Below are positions 20,315 through 35,444 of a DNA stretch of 64,000 bases, one piece after another (positions within the stretch are counted from its first letter, which is position 1; every line of letters begins with the position of its first letter). The stretch spans positions 48,559,627-48,623,626 of the forward strand of contig CM072803.1 in the NCBI GenBank assembly GCA_037013495.1, written 5' to 3'. The notes under the pieces are model-generated. The model saw nothing but the letters and a program-made list of their open reading frames with translations, was not told the origin of the DNA and did not search any database. This DNA comes from Hippophae tibetana (lineage: Eukaryota; Streptophyta; Magnoliopsida; Rosales; Elaeagnaceae). The translations under genes and the position numbers were made by a program.

Positions 20315-22291
20315 GATAATATTTTCCATCATATTTCTCTACTTTTTACTCTTAGAATAGGTTTGGAACGAACATTCTTAGGGAGAAAAGGGATAACCAA
20401 AGTCAAATTAATTGCGATGCCATCGTACAAAACCAGAATAACTTATAAATAAGTCAAAAATATTAATCTCAAAAAGCTCTTGAAAATGAAAATGGTTTAT
20501 TTGTTATTTAGAATAATGAACAAAATTTGAAATTTTAATAGTTTTGTATCTTGAGACATAGTAAATTTCAATTAAATATATCATAAATAAAAGGAAATAA
20601 AACGTGTAGTATTTATTCCCCCAACTTTCTTTTTTAAAATAGGCATGAGAAAATGATTATGTTTTATTTCTCCCTTATTTATTTTTCTCCATGATCTATG
20701 ATTATTTTTTTACCTTTGTAAGTCTTAATACCCAGCAGTCGCAAATTCATGCAAATTTTATTACCTCCCTTCCAATTGAAAATGTGATGGGAAATGGTTG
20801 TTTTAGACATCATTTGTAAACATTTTGTTACATAGCTAGCAAAAATTGCAATTATGGACGAGGATAATATTTTCCATCATATTTCTCTACTTTTTACTCT
20901 TGGAATGGGTTTGGAACCAACATTCTTAGGTAGAAAAGGGATAACTAAAGTCAAATTAATTGCGATGCCATCCAACAAAACCAGAATAACTTATAAATAA
21001 GTTAAAAATATTAATCTCAAAAAGGAGTTGAAAATGAGAATTGTTTATTTGTTATTTAGAATAATGAACAAAATTTGAAATTTTAATAGTTTTGCATCTT
21101 AAGACATAATAAATTTCAATTAAATATATCATAAATAAAAGGAAATAAAACGTGTAGTATTTATTCCGCCAACTTTCTTTTTTAAAATAGACATGAGAAA
21201 ATGATTATGTTTTATTTCTCCCTTATTTATTTTTCTCCATGATTTATGATTATTTTTTTACCTTTGAAAGTCTTAATACCCAGCACTCGCAAATTCATGC
21301 AAATTTTATTACCTCCCTTCCAATTGAAAATGTGATGGGAAATGGTTGTTTTAGACATCATTTGTAAACTTTTTGTTATATAGCTAGCAAAAATTGCAAT
21401 TATGGACGAGGATAATATTTTCCATCATATTTCTCAACTTTTTACTCTTAGAATGGGTTTGGAACCAACATTCTTAGGTAGAAAAGGGATAACCAAAGTC
21501 AAATTAATTGCGATGCCATCCAACAAAACCAGAATAACTTATAAATAAGTCAAAAATATTAATCTCAAAAAGCTCTTGAAAATGAAAATGGTTTATTTGT
21601 TATTTAGAATAATGAACAAAATTTGAAATTTTAATAGTTTTGCATCTTAAGACATAGTAAATTTCAATTAAATATATCATAAATAAAAGCAAATAAAACG
21701 TGTAGTATTTATTCCGCCAACTTTCTTTTTTCAAATAGACATGAGAAAATGATTATCTTTTATTTCTCCCTTATTTATTTTTCTCCATGATCTATGATTA
21801 TTTTTTTACCTTTGTAAGTCTTAATACCCAGCACTCGCAAATTCATGCAAATTTTTTTACCTCCCTTCCAATTGAAAATGTGATGGGAAATGGTTGTTTT
21901 AGACATCATTTGTAAACTTTTTGTTACATAGCTAGCAAAAATTGCAATTATGGACGAGGATAATATTTTCCATCATATTTCTCAACTTTTTACTCTTAGA
22001 ATGGGTTTGGAACCAACATTCTTAGGTAGAAAAGGGATAACCAAAGTCAAATTAATTTCGATGCCATCCAACAAAACCAGAATAACTTATAAATAAGTTA
22101 AAAATATTAATCTCAAAAAGCTCTTGAAAATGAGAATTGTTTATTTGTTATTTAGAATAATGAACAAAATTTGAAATTTTAATAGTTCTGCATCTTAAGA
22201 TATAGTAAATTTCAATTAAATATATCATAAATAAAAGGAAATAAAACGTGTAGTATTTATTCCGCCAACTTTCTTTTTTAAAATAGACATG

Positions 22292-25200
22292 AGAAAATGA
22301 TTATGTTTTATTTCTCCCTTATTTATTTTTCTCCATGATCTATGATTATTTTTTTACCTTTGTAAGTCTTAATACCAAGCACTCGCAAATTCATGCAAAT
22401 TTTATTACCTCCCTTCCAATTGAAAATGTGATGGGAAATGGTTGTTTTAGACATCATTTGTAAACTTTTTGTTACATAGCTAGCAAAAATTGCAATTATG
22501 GACGAGGATAATATTTTCCATCATATTTCTCAACTTTTTACTCTTAGAATGGGTTTGGAACCAACATTCTTGGGTAGAAAAGGGATAACCAAAGTCAAAT
22601 TAATTGCGATGCCATCCAACAAAACCAGAATAACTTATAAATAAGTTAAAAATATTAATCTCAAAAAGCTCTTGAAAATGAGAATGGTTTATTTGTTATT
22701 TAGAATAATGAACAAAATTTGAAATTTTAATAGTTTTGCATCTTGAGACATAGTAAATTTCAATTAAATATATCATAAATAAAAGGAAATAAAACGTGTA
22801 GTATTTATTCCCCCAAATTTATTTTTTAAAATAGACATCAGAAAATGATTATGTTTTATTTCTCCCTTATTTATTTTTCCCCATGATCTATGATTATTTT
22901 TTTACCTTTGTAAGTCTTAATACCCAGCACTCGCAAATTCATGCAAATTTTATTACCTCCCTTCCAATGGAAAATGTGATGGAAAATGGTTGTTTTAGAC
23001 ATCATTTGTAAACTTTTTGATACATAGCTAGCAAAAATGGCAATTATGGACGAGGATAATATTTTCCATCATATTTCTCTACTTTTTACTCTTAGAATAG
23101 GTTTGGAACGAACATTCTTAGGGAGAAAAGGGATAACCAAAGTCAAATTAATTGCGATGCCATCGTACAAAACCAGAATAACTTATAAATAAGTCAAAAA
23201 TATTAATCTCAAAAAGCTCTTGAAAATGAAAATGGTTTATTTGTTATTTAGAATAATGAACAAAATTTGAAATTTTAATAGTTTTGTATCTTGAGACATA
23301 GTAAATTTCAATTAAATATATCATAAATAAAAGGAAATAAAACGTGTAGTATTTATTCCCCCAACTTTCTTTTTTAAAATAGGCATGAGAAAATGATTAT
23401 GTTTTATTTCTCCCTTATTTATTTTTCTCTATGATCTATGATTATTTTTTTACCTTTGTAAGTCTTAATACCCAGCAGTCGCAAATTCATGCAAATTTTA
23501 TTACCTCCCTTCCAATTGAAAATGTGATGGGAAATGGTTGTTTTAGACATCATTTGTAAACATTTTGTTACATAGCTAGCAAAAATTGCAATTATGGACG
23601 AGGATAATATTTTCCATCATATTTCTCTACTTTTTACTCTTGGAATGGGTTTGGAACCAACATTCTTATGTAGAAAAGGGATAACCAAAGTCAAATTAAT
23701 TGCGATGCCATCCAACAAAACCAGAATAACTTATAAATAAGTTAAAAATATTAATCTCAAAAAGCTCTTGAAAATGAGAATGGTTTATTTGTTATTTAGA
23801 ATAACGAACAAAATTTGAAATTTTAATAGTTTTGCATCTTAAGACATAGTAAATTTCAATTAAATATATCATAAATAAAAGGAAATAAAATGTGTAGTAT
23901 TTATTCCGCCAACTTTCTTTTTTAAAATAGACATGAGAAAATGATTATGTTTTATTTCTCCCTTATTTATTTTTCTCCATGATCTATGATTATTTTTTTA
24001 CCTTTGTAAGTCTTAATACCAAGCACTCGCAAATTCATGCAAATTTTATTACCTCCCTTCCAATTGAAAATGTGATGGGAAATGGTTGTTTTAGACATCA
24101 TTTGTAAACTTTTTGTTACATAGCTAGCAAAAATTGCAATTATGGACGAGGATAATATTTTCCATCATATTTCTCAACTTTTTACTCTTAGAATGGGTTT
24201 GGAACCAACATTCTTGGGTAGAAAAGGGATAACCAAAGTCAAATTAATTGCGATGCCATCCAACAAAACCAGAATAACTTATAAATAAGTTAAAAATATT
24301 AATCTCAAAAAGCTCTTGAAAATGAGAATGGTTTATTTGTTATTTAGAATAATGAACAAAATTTGAAATTTTAATAGTTTTGCATCTTGAGACATAGTAA
24401 ATTTCAATTAAATATATCATAAATAAAAGGAAATAAAACGTGTAGTATTTATTCCCCCAAATTTATTTTTTAAAATAGACATCAGAAAATGATTATGTTT
24501 TATTTCTCCCTTATTTATTTTTCCCCATGATCTATGATTATTTTTTTACCTTTGTAAGTCTTAATACCCAGCACTCGCAAATTCATGCAAATTTTATTAC
24601 CTCCCTTCCAATGGAAAATGTGATGGAAAATGGTTGTTTTAGACATCATTTGTAAACTTTTTGATACATAGCTAGCAAAAATGGCAATTATGGACGAGGA
24701 TAATATTTTCCATCATATTTCTCTACTTTTTACTCTTAGAATAGGTTTGGAACGAACATTCTTAGGGAGAAAAGGGATAACCAAAGTCAAATTAATTGCG
24801 ATGCCATCGTACAAAACCAGAATAACTTATAAATAAGTCAAAAATATTAATCTCAAAAAGCTCTTGAAAATGAAAATGGTTTATTTTTTATTTAGAATAA
24901 TGAACAAAATTTGAAATTTTAATAGTTTTGTATCTTGAGACATAGTAAATTTCAATTAAATATATCATAAATAAAAGGAAATAAAACGTGTAGTATTTAT
25001 TCCCCCAACTTTCTTTTTTAAAATAGGCATGAGAAAATGATTATGTTTTATTTCTCCCTTATTTATTTTTCTCTATGATCTATGATTATTTTTTTACCTT
25101 TGTAAGTCTTAATACCCAGCAGTCGCAAATTCATGCAAATTTTATTACCTCCCTTCCAATTGAAAATGTGATGGGAAATGGTTGTTTTAGACATCATTTG

Positions 25201-25579
25201 TAAACATTTTGTTACATAGCTAGCAAAAATTGCAATTATGGACGAGGATAATATTTTCCATCATATTTCTCTACTTTTTACTCTTGGAATGGGTTTGGAA
25301 CCAACATTCTTAGGTAGAAAAGGGATAACCAAAGTCAAATTAATTGCGATGCCATCCAACAAAACCAGAATAACTTATAAATAAGTTAAAAATATTAATG
25401 TCAAAAAGGAGTTGAAAATGAGAATTGTTTATTTGTTATTTAGAATAATGAACAAAATTTGAAATTTTAATAGTTTTGCATCTTAAGACATAATAAATTT
25501 CAATTAAATATATCATAAATAAAAGGAAATAAAACGTGTAGTATTTATTCCGCCAACTTTCTTTTTTAAAATAGACATG
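22292..25579 (+). repeat. Two tandem Z-W-V trimers (2 x 1644 bp)
   Basis: 22292-23935 and 23936-25579 share the same three monomer types in order. Z has ACCAAGCACTCGC, TTCTTGGGTAG and CCCCCAAATTTATTT. W has GACATCAGAAAA, CCCCATGATC, ATACATAGC after TTTTTG, AGGTTTGGAACGAAC and CCATCGTACAAAACC. V has TAGGCATGAG, TCTCTATGATC, CAGCAGTCGC and CTCTTGGAATGG. The same order recurs at 27772-29415 and, split by the retrotransposon, at 6029-6791 plus 20315-21195. Confidence 0.8.
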
Positions 25580-28500
25580 AGAAAATGATTATGTTTTATT
25601 TCTCCCTTATTTATTTTTCTCCATGATCTATGATTATTTTTTTACCTTTGTAAGTCTTAATACCCAGCACTCGCAAATTCATGCAAATATTTTTACCTCC
25701 CTTCCAATTGAAAATGTGATGGGAAATGGTTGTTTTAGACATCATTTGTAAACTTTTTGTTACATAGCTAGCAAAAATTGCAATTATGGACGAGTATAAT
25801 ATTTTCCATCATATTTCTCATCTTTTTACTCTTAGAATGGGTTTGGAACCAACATTCTTCTGTAGAAAAGGGATAACCAAAGTCAAATTAATTGCGATGC
25901 CATCCAACAAAACCAGAATAACTTATAAATAAGTTAAAAATATTAATCTCAAAAAGCTCTTGAAAATGAGAATGGTTTATTTGTTATTTAGAATAATGAA
26001 CAAAATTTGAAATTTTAATAGTTTTGCATCTTGAGACATAGTAAATTTCAATTAAATATATCATAAATAAAAGGAAATAAAACGTGTAGTATTTATTCCC
26101 CCAAATTTCTTTTTTAAAATAGACATCAGAAAATGATTATGTTTTATTTCTCCCTTATTTATTTTTCCCCATGATCTATGATTATTTTTTTACCTTTGTA
26201 AGTCTTAATACCCAGCACTCGCAAATTCATGCAAATTTTATTACCTCCCTTCCAATGGGAAATGTGATGGAAAATGGTTGTTTTAGACATCATTTGTAAA
26301 CTTTTTGATACATAGCTAGCAAAAATGGCAATTATGGACGAGGATAATATTTTCCATCATATTTCTCTACTTTTTACTCTTAGAATAGGTTTGGAACGAA
26401 CATTCTTAGGGAGAAAAGGGATAACCAAAGTCAAATTAATTACGATGTCATCCAACAAAACCAGAATAACTTATAAATAAGTTAAAAATATTAATGTCAA
26501 AAAGGAGTTGAAAATGAGAATTGTTTATTTGTTATTTAGAATAATGAACAAAATTTGAAATTTTAATAGTTTTGCATCTTAAGACATAATAAATTTCAAT
26601 TAAATATATCATAAATAAAAGGAAATAAAACGTGTAGTATTTATTCCCCCAACTTTCTTTTTTAAAATAGACATGAGAAAATGATTATGTTTTATTTCTC
26701 CCTTATTTATTTTTCTCCATGATCTATGATTATTTTTATACCTTTGTATGTCTTAATACCCAGCACTCGCAAATTCATGCAAATTTTATTACCTCCCTTC
26801 CAATTGAAAATGTGATGGGAAATGGTTGTTTTAGACATCATTTGTAAACATTTTGTTACATAGCTAGCAAAAATTGCAATTATGGACGAGGATAATATTT
26901 TCCATCATATTTCTCTACTTTTTACTCTTAGAATGGGTTTGGAACCAACATTCTTAGGTAGAAAAGGGATAACCAAAGTCAAATTAATTGCGATGCCATC
27001 CAACAAAACCAGAATAACTTATAAATAAGTTAAAAATATTAATGTCAAAAAGGAGTTGAAAATGAGAATTGTTTATTTGTTATTTAGAATAATGAACAAA
27101 ATTTGAAATTTTAATAGTTTTGTATCTTGAGACATAGTAAATTTCAATTAAATATATCATAAATAAAAGGAAATAAAACGTGTAGTATTTATTCCCCCAA
27201 CTTTCTTTTTTAAAATAGGCATGAGAAAATGATTATGTTTTATTTCTCCCTTATTTATTTTTCTCCATGATCTATGATTATTTTTTTACCTTTGTAAGTC
27301 TTAATACCCAGCAGTCGCAAATTCATGCAAATTTTATTACCTCCCTTCCAATTGAAAATGTGATGGGAAATGGTTGTTTTAGACATCATTTGTAAACATT
27401 TTGTTAAATAGCTAGCAAAAATTGCAATTATGGACGAGGATAATATTTTCCATCATATTTCTCTACTTTTTACTCTTGGAATGGGTTTGGAACCAACATT
27501 CTTAGGTAGAAAAGGGATAACCAAAGTCAAATTAATTGCGATGCCATCCAACAAAACCAGAATAACTTATAAATAAGTTAAAAATATTAATCTCAAAAAG
27601 GAGTTGAAAATGAGAATTGTTTATTTGTTATTTAGAATAACGAACAAAATTTGAAATTTTAATAGTTTTGCATCTTAAGACATAGTAAATTTCAATTAAA
27701 TATATCATAAATAAAAGGAAATAAAATGTGTAGTATTTATTCCGCCAACTTTCTTTTTTAAAATAGACATGAGAAAATGATTATGTTTTATTTCTCCCTT
27801 ATTTATTTTTCTCCATGATCTATGATTATTTTTTTACCTTTGTAAGTCTTAATACCAAGCACTCGCAAATTCATGCAAATTTTATTACCTCCCTTCCAAT
27901 TGAAAATGTGATGGGAAATGGTTGTTTTAGACATCATTTGTAAACTTTTTGTTACATAGCTAGCAAAAATTGCAATTATGGACGAGGATAATATTTTCCA
28001 TCATATTTCTCAACTTTTTACTCTTAGAATGGGTTTGGAACCAACATTCTTGGGTAGAAAAGGGATAACCAAAGTCAAATTAATTGCGATGCCATCCAAC
28101 AAAACCAGAATAACTTATAAATAAGTTAAAAATATTAATCTCAAAAAGCTCTTGAAAATGAGAATGGTTTATTTGTTATTTAGAATAATGAACAAAATTT
28201 GAAATTTTAATAGTTTTGCATCTTGAGACATAGTAAATTTCAATTAAATATATCATAAATAAAAGGAAATAAAACGTGTAGTATTTATTCCCCCAAATTT
28301 ATTTTTTAAAATAGACATCAGAAAATGATTATGTTTTATTTCTCCCTTATTTATTTTTCCCCATGATCTATGATTATTTTTTTACCTTTGTAAGTCTTAA
28401 TACCCAGCACTCGCAAATTCATGCAAATTTTATTACCTCCCTTCCAATGGAAAATGTGATGGAAAATGGTTGTTTTAGACATCATTTGTAAACTTTTTGA

Positions 28501-31461
28501 TACATAGCTAGCAAAAATGGCAATTATGGACGAGGATAATATTTTCCATCATATTTCTCTACTTTTTACTCTTAGAATAGGTTTGGAACGAACATTCTTA
28601 GGGAGAAAAGGGATAACCAAAGTCAAATTAATTGCGATGCCATCGTACAAAACCAGAATAACTTATAAATAAGTCAAAAATATTAATCTCAAAAAGCTCT
28701 TGAAAATGAAAATGGTTTATTTGTTATTTAGAATAATGAACAAAATTTGAAATTTTAATAGTTTTGTATCTTGAGACATAGTAAATTTCAATTAAATATA
28801 TCATAAATAAAAGGAAATAAAACGTGTAGTATTTATTCCCCCAACTTTCTTTTTTAAAATAGGCATGAGAAAATGATTATGTTTTATTTCTCCCTTATTT
28901 ATTTTTCTCTATGATCTATGATTATTTTTTTACCTTTGTAAGTCTTAATACCCAGCAGTCGCAAATTCATGCAAATTTTATTACCTCCCTTCCAATTGAA
29001 AATGTGATGGGAAATGGTTGTTTTAGACATCATTTGTAAACATTTTGTTACATAGCTAGCAAAAATTGCAATTATGGACGAGGATAATATTTTCCATCAT
29101 ATTTCTCTACTTTTTACTCTTGGAATGGGTTTGGAACCAACATTCTTAGGTAGAAAAGGGATAACCAAAGTCAAATTAATTGCGATGCCATCCAACAAAA
29201 CCAGAATAACTTATAAATAAGTTAAAAATATTAATGTCAAAAAGGAGTTGAAAATGAGAATTGTTTATTTGTTATTTAGAATAATGAACAAAATTTGAAA
29301 TTTTAATAGTTTTGCATCTTAAGACATAATAAATTTCAATTAAATATATCATAAATAAAAGGAAATAAAACGTGTAGTATTTATTCCGCCAACTTTCTTT
29401 TTTAAAATAGACATGAGAAAATGATTATGTTTTATTTCTCCCTTATTTATTTTTCTCCATGATCTATGATTATTTTTTTACCTTTGTAAGTCTTAATACC
29501 CAGCACTCGCAAATTCATGCAAATATTTTTACCTCCCTTCCAATTGAAAATGTGATGGGAAATGGTTGTTTTAGACATCATTTGTAAACTTTTTGTTACA
29601 TAGCTAGCAAAAATTGCAATTATGGACGAGTATAATATTTTCCATCATATTTCTCATCTTTTTACTCTTAGAATGGGTTTGGAACCAACATTCTTCTGTA
29701 GAAAAGGGATAACCAAAGTCAAATTAATTGCGATGCCATCGTACAAAACCAGAATAACTTATAAATAAGTCAAAAATATTAATCTCAAAAAGCTCTTGAA
29801 AATGAGAATGGTTTATTTGTTATTTAGAATAATGAACAAAATTTGAAATTTTAATAGTTTTGCATCTTGAGACATAGTAAATTTCAATTAAATATATCAT
29901 AAATAAAAGGAAATAAAACGTGTAGTATTTATTCCCCCAAATTTCTTTTTTAAAATAGACATCAGAAAATGATTATGTTTTATTTCTCCCTTATTTATTT
30001 TTCCCCATGATCTATGATTATTTTTTTACCTTTGTAAGTCTTAATACCCAGCACTCGCAAATTCATGCAAATTTTATTACCTCCCTTCCAATGGGAAATG
30101 TGATGGAAAATGGTTGTTTTAGACATCATTTGTAAACTTTTTGATACATAGCTAGCAAAAATGGCAATTATGGACGAGGATAATATTTTCCATCATATTT
30201 CTCTACTTTTTACTCTTAGAATAGGTTTGGAACGAACATTCTTAGGGAGAAAAGGGATAACCAAAGTCAAATTAATTACGATGTCATCCAACAAAACCAG
30301 AATAACTTATAAATAAGTTAAAAATATTAATGTCAAAAAGGAGTTGAAAATGAGAATTGTTTATTTGTTATTTAGAATAATGAACAAAATTTGAAATTTT
30401 AATAGTTTTGCATCTTAAGACATAATAAATTTCAATTAAATATATCATAAATAAAAGGAAATAAAACGTGTAGTATTTATTCCCCCAACTTTCTTTTTTA
30501 AAATAGACATGAGAAAATGATTATGTTTTATTTCTCCCTTATTTATTTTTCTCCATGATCTATGATTATTTTTATACCTTTGTATGTCTTAATACCCAGC
30601 ACTCGCAAATTCATGCAAATTTTATTACCTCCCTTCCAATTGAAAATGTGATGGGAAATGGTTGTTTTAGACATCATTTGTAAACATTTTGTTACATAGC
30701 TAGCAAAAATTGCAATTATGGACGAGGATAATATTTTCCATCATATTTCTCTACTTTTTACTCTTAGAATGGGTTTGGAACCAACATTCTTAGGTAGAAA
30801 AGGGATAACCAAAGTCAAATTAATTGCGATGCCATCCAACAAAACCAGAATAACTTATAAATAAGTTAAAAATATTAATGTCAAAAAGGAGTTGAAAATG
30901 AGAATTGTTTATTTGTTATTTAGAATAATGAACAAAATTTGAAATTTTAATAGTTTTGTATCTTGAGACATAGTAAATTTCAATTAAATATATCATAAAT
31001 AAAAGGAAATAAAACGTGTAGTATTTATTCCCCCAACTTTCTTTTTTAAAATAGGCATGAGAAAATGATTATGTTTTATTTCTCCCTTATTTATTTTTCT
31101 CCATGATCTATGATTATTTTTTTACCTTTGTAAGTCTTAATACCCAGCAGTCGCAAATTCATGCAAATTTTATTACCTCCCTTCCAATTGAAAATGTGAT
31201 GGGAAATGGTTGTTTTAGACATCATTTGTAAACATTTTGTTAAATAGCTAGCAAAAATTGCAATTATGGACGAGGATAATATTTTCCATCATATTTCTCT
31301 ACTTTTTACTCTTGGAATGGGTTTGGAACCAACATTCTTAGGTAGAAAAGGGATAACCAAAGTCAAATTAATTGCGATGCCATCCAACAAAACCAGAATA
31401 ACTTATAAATAAGTTAAAAATATTAATCTCAAAAAGGAGTTGAAAATGAGAATTGTTTATT
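23790..31461 (+). repeat. Seven-monomer tandem duplication (2 x 3836 bp)
   Basis: Unit 1 is about 23790-27625 and unit 2 about 27626-31461. Rare variants repeat at an offset of exactly 3836 bp: AATACCAAGC (24017/27853), ATTACGATGTCATCC (26438/30274), the monomer with GACGAGTATAAT and CTCATC (about 25790/29626), and TTGTTAAATAGC (about 27400/31236). Only a few differences separate the units, including a patch near 25.9 versus 29.7 kb (CCAACAAAACC versus CGTACAAAACC) that looks like conversion. Edges are placed between the last and first mismatching variants. Confidence 0.85.
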
Positions 31462-34400
31462 TGTTATTTAGAATAATGAACAAAATTTGAAATTTTAATA
31501 GTTTTGCATCTTATGACATAATAAATTTCAATTAAATATATCATAAATAAAAGGAAATAAAACGTGTAGTATTTATTCCGCCAACTTTCTTTTTTAAAAT
31601 AGACATTAGAAAATGATTATGTTTTATTTCTCCCTTATTTATTTTTCTCCATGATCTATGATTATTTTTATACCTTTGTATGTCTTAATACCCAGCACTC
31701 GCAAATTCATGCAAATTTTATTACCTCCCTTCCAATTGAAAATGTGATGGGAAATGGTTGTTTTAGACATCATTTGTAAACTTTTTGTTACATAGTTAGC
31801 AAAAATTGCAATTATGGACGAGGATAATATTTTCCATCATATTTCTCTACTTTTTACTCTTAGAATGGGTTTGGAACCAACATTCTTAGGTAGAAAAGGG
31901 ATAACCAAAGTCAAATTAATTGCGATGCCATCCAACAAAACCAGAATAACTTATAAATAAGTTAAAAATATTAATCTCAAAAAGGAGTTGAAAAAGAGAA
32001 TTGTTTATTTGTTATTTAGAAAAATGAACAAAATTTGAAATTTTAATAGTTTTGCATCTTAAGACATAATAAATTTCAATTAAATATATCATAAATAAAA
32101 GGAAATAAAACGTGTAGTATTTATTCCGCCAACTTTCTTTTTTAAAATAGACATTAGAAAATGATTATGTTTTATTTCTCCCTTATTTATTTTTCTCATG
32201 ATCTATGATTATTTTTTTACCTTTGTAAGTCTTAATACCCAGCACTTGCAAATTCATGCAAATTTTATTACCTCCCTTCCAATTGAAAATGTGATGGGAA
32301 ATGGTTGTTTTAGACATCATTTGTAAACTTTTTGTTACATAGCTAGCAAAAATTGCAATTATGGACGAGCATAATATTTTCCATCATATTTCTCTACTTT
32401 TTACTCTTAGAATGGGTTTGGAACCAACATTCTTAGGTAGAAAAGGGATAACCAAAGTCAAATTAATTTCGATGCCATCCAACAAAACCAGAATAACATA
32501 TAAATAAGTTAAAAATATTAATCTCAAAAAGCTCTTGAAAATGAGAATTGTTTATTTGTTATTTAGAATAATGAACAAAATTTGAAATTTTAATAGTTTT
32601 GCATCTTAAGACATAGTAAATTTCAATTAAATATATCATAAATAAAAGGAAATAAAACGTGTAGTATTTATTCCGCCAACTTTCTTTTTTAAAATAGACA
32701 TGAGAAAATGATTATGTTTTATTTCTCCCTTATTTATTTTTCTCCATGATCTATGATTATTTTTTTACCTTTGTAAGTCTTAATACCCAACACTCGCAAA
32801 TTCATGCAAATTTTATTACCTCCCTTCCAATTGAAAATGTGATGGGAAATGGTTGTTTTAGACATCATTTGTAAACTTTTTGTTACATAGCTAGCAAAAA
32901 TTGCAATTATGGACGAGGATAATATTTTCCATCATATTTCTCAACTTTTTACTCTTAGAATGGTTTTGGAACCAACATTCTTAGGTAGAAAAGGGATAAC
33001 CAAAGTCAAATTAATTGCGATGCCATCCAACAAAACCAGAATAACTTATAAATAAGTCAAAAATATTAATCTCAAAAAGCTCTTGAAAATGAAAATGGTT
33101 TATTTGTTATTTAGAATAATGAACAAAATTTGAAATTTTAATAGTTTTGCATCTTAAGACATAGTAAATTTCAATTAAATATATCATAAATAAAAGGAAA
33201 TAAAACATGTAGTATTTATTCCGCCAACTTTCTTTTTTAAAATAGACATGAGAAAATGATTATGTTTTATTTCTCCCTTATTTATTTTTCTCCATGATCT
33301 ATGATTATTTTTTTACCTTTGTAAGTCTTAATACCCAGCAGTCGCAAATTCATGCAAATTTTATTACCTCCCTTCCAATTGAAAATGTGATGGGAAATGG
33401 TTGTTTTAGACATCATTTGTAAACATTTTGTTACATAGCTAGCAAAAATTGCAATTATGGACGAGGATAATATTTTCCATCATATTTCTCAACTTTTTAC
33501 TCTTAGAATGGGTTTGGAACCAACATTCTTAGGTAGAAAAGGGATAACCAAAGTCAAATTAATTTCGATGCCATCCAACAAAACCAGAATAACTTATAAA
33601 TAAGTTAAAAATATTAATCTCAAAAAGCTCTTGAAAATGAGAATTGTTTATTTGTTATTTAGAATAATGAACAAAATTTGAAATTTTAATAGTTTTGCAT
33701 CTTAAGACATAGTAAATTTCAATTAAATATATCATAAATAAAAGGAAATAAAACGTGTAGTATTTATTCTGCCAACTTTCTTTTTTAAAATAGACATGAG
33801 AAAATGATTATGTTTTATTTCTCCCTTATTTATTTTTCTCCATGATCTATGATTATTTTTTTACCTTTGTAAGTCTTAATACCAAGCACTCGCAAATTCA
33901 TGCAAATTTTATTACCTCCCTTCCCATTGAAAATGTGATGGGAAATGGTTGTTTTAGACATCATTTGTAAACTTTTTGTTACATAGCTAGCAAAAATTGC
34001 AATTATGGACGAGGATAATATTTTCCATCATATTTCTCTACTTTTTACTCTTAGAATGGGTTTGGAACAAACATTCTTGGGTAGAAAAGGGATAACCAAA
34101 GTCAAATTAATTGCGATGCCATCCAACAAAACCAGAATAACTTATAAATAAGTTAAAAATATTAATCTCAAAAAGATCTTGAAAATGAGAATGGTTTATT
34201 TGTTATTTAGAATAATGTACAAAATTTGAAATTTTAATAGTTTTGTATCTTGAGACATAGTAAATTTCAATTAAATATATCATAAATAAAAGGAAATAAA
34301 ACGTGTAGTATTTATTCCCCCAACTTTCTTTTTTAAAATAGGCATGAGAAAATGATTATGTTTTATTTCTCCCTTATTTATTTTTCTCCATGATCTATGA

Positions 34401-35444
34401 TTATTTTTTTACCTTTGTAAGTCTTAATACCCAGCAGTCGCAAATTCATGCAAATTTTATTACCTCCCTTCCAATTGAAAATGTGATGGGAAATGGTTGT
34501 TTTAGACATCATTTGTAAACATTTTGTTACATAGCTAGCAAAAATTGCAATTATGGACGAGGATAATATTTTCCATCATATTTCTCTACTTTTTACTCTT
34601 GGAATGGGTTTGGAACCAACATTCTTAGGTAGAAAAGGGATAACCAAAGTCAAATTAATTGCGATGCCATCCAACAAAACCAGAATAACTTATAAATAAG
34701 TTAAAAATATTAATCTCAAAAAGGAGTTGAAAATGAGAATTGTTTATTTGTTATTTAGAATAATGAACAAAATTTTAAATTTTAATAGTTTTACATCTTA
34801 AGACATAGTAAATTTCAATTAAATATATCATAAATAAAAGGAAATAAAACGTGTAGTATTTATTCCGCCAACTTTCTTTTTTAAAATAGACATGAGAAAA
34901 TGATTATGTTTTATTTCTCCCTTATTTATTTTTCTCCATGATCTATGATTATTTTTTTACCTTTGTAAGTCTTAATACCCAGCACTCGCAAATTCATGCA
35001 AATATTTTTACCTCCCTTCCAATTGAAAATGTGATGGGAAATGGTTGTTTTAGACATCATTTGTAAACTTTTTGTTACATAGCTAGAAAAAATTGCAATT
35101 ATGGACGAGGATAATATTTTCCATCATATTTCTCAACTTTTTACTCTTAGAATGGGTTTGGAACCAACATTCTTAGGTAGAAAAGGGATAACCAAAGTCA
35201 AATTAATTTCGATGCCATCCAACAAAACCAGAATAACTTATAAATAAGTTAAAAATATTAATCTCAAAAAGGAGTTGAAAATGAGAATTGTTTATTTGTT
35301 ATTTAGAATAATGAACAAAATTTGAAATTTTAATAGTTTTGCATCTTAAGACATAGTAAATTTCAATTAAATATATCATAAATAAAAGGAAATAAAACGT
35401 GTAGTATTTATTCCGCCAACTTTCTTTTTTAAAATAGACATGAG

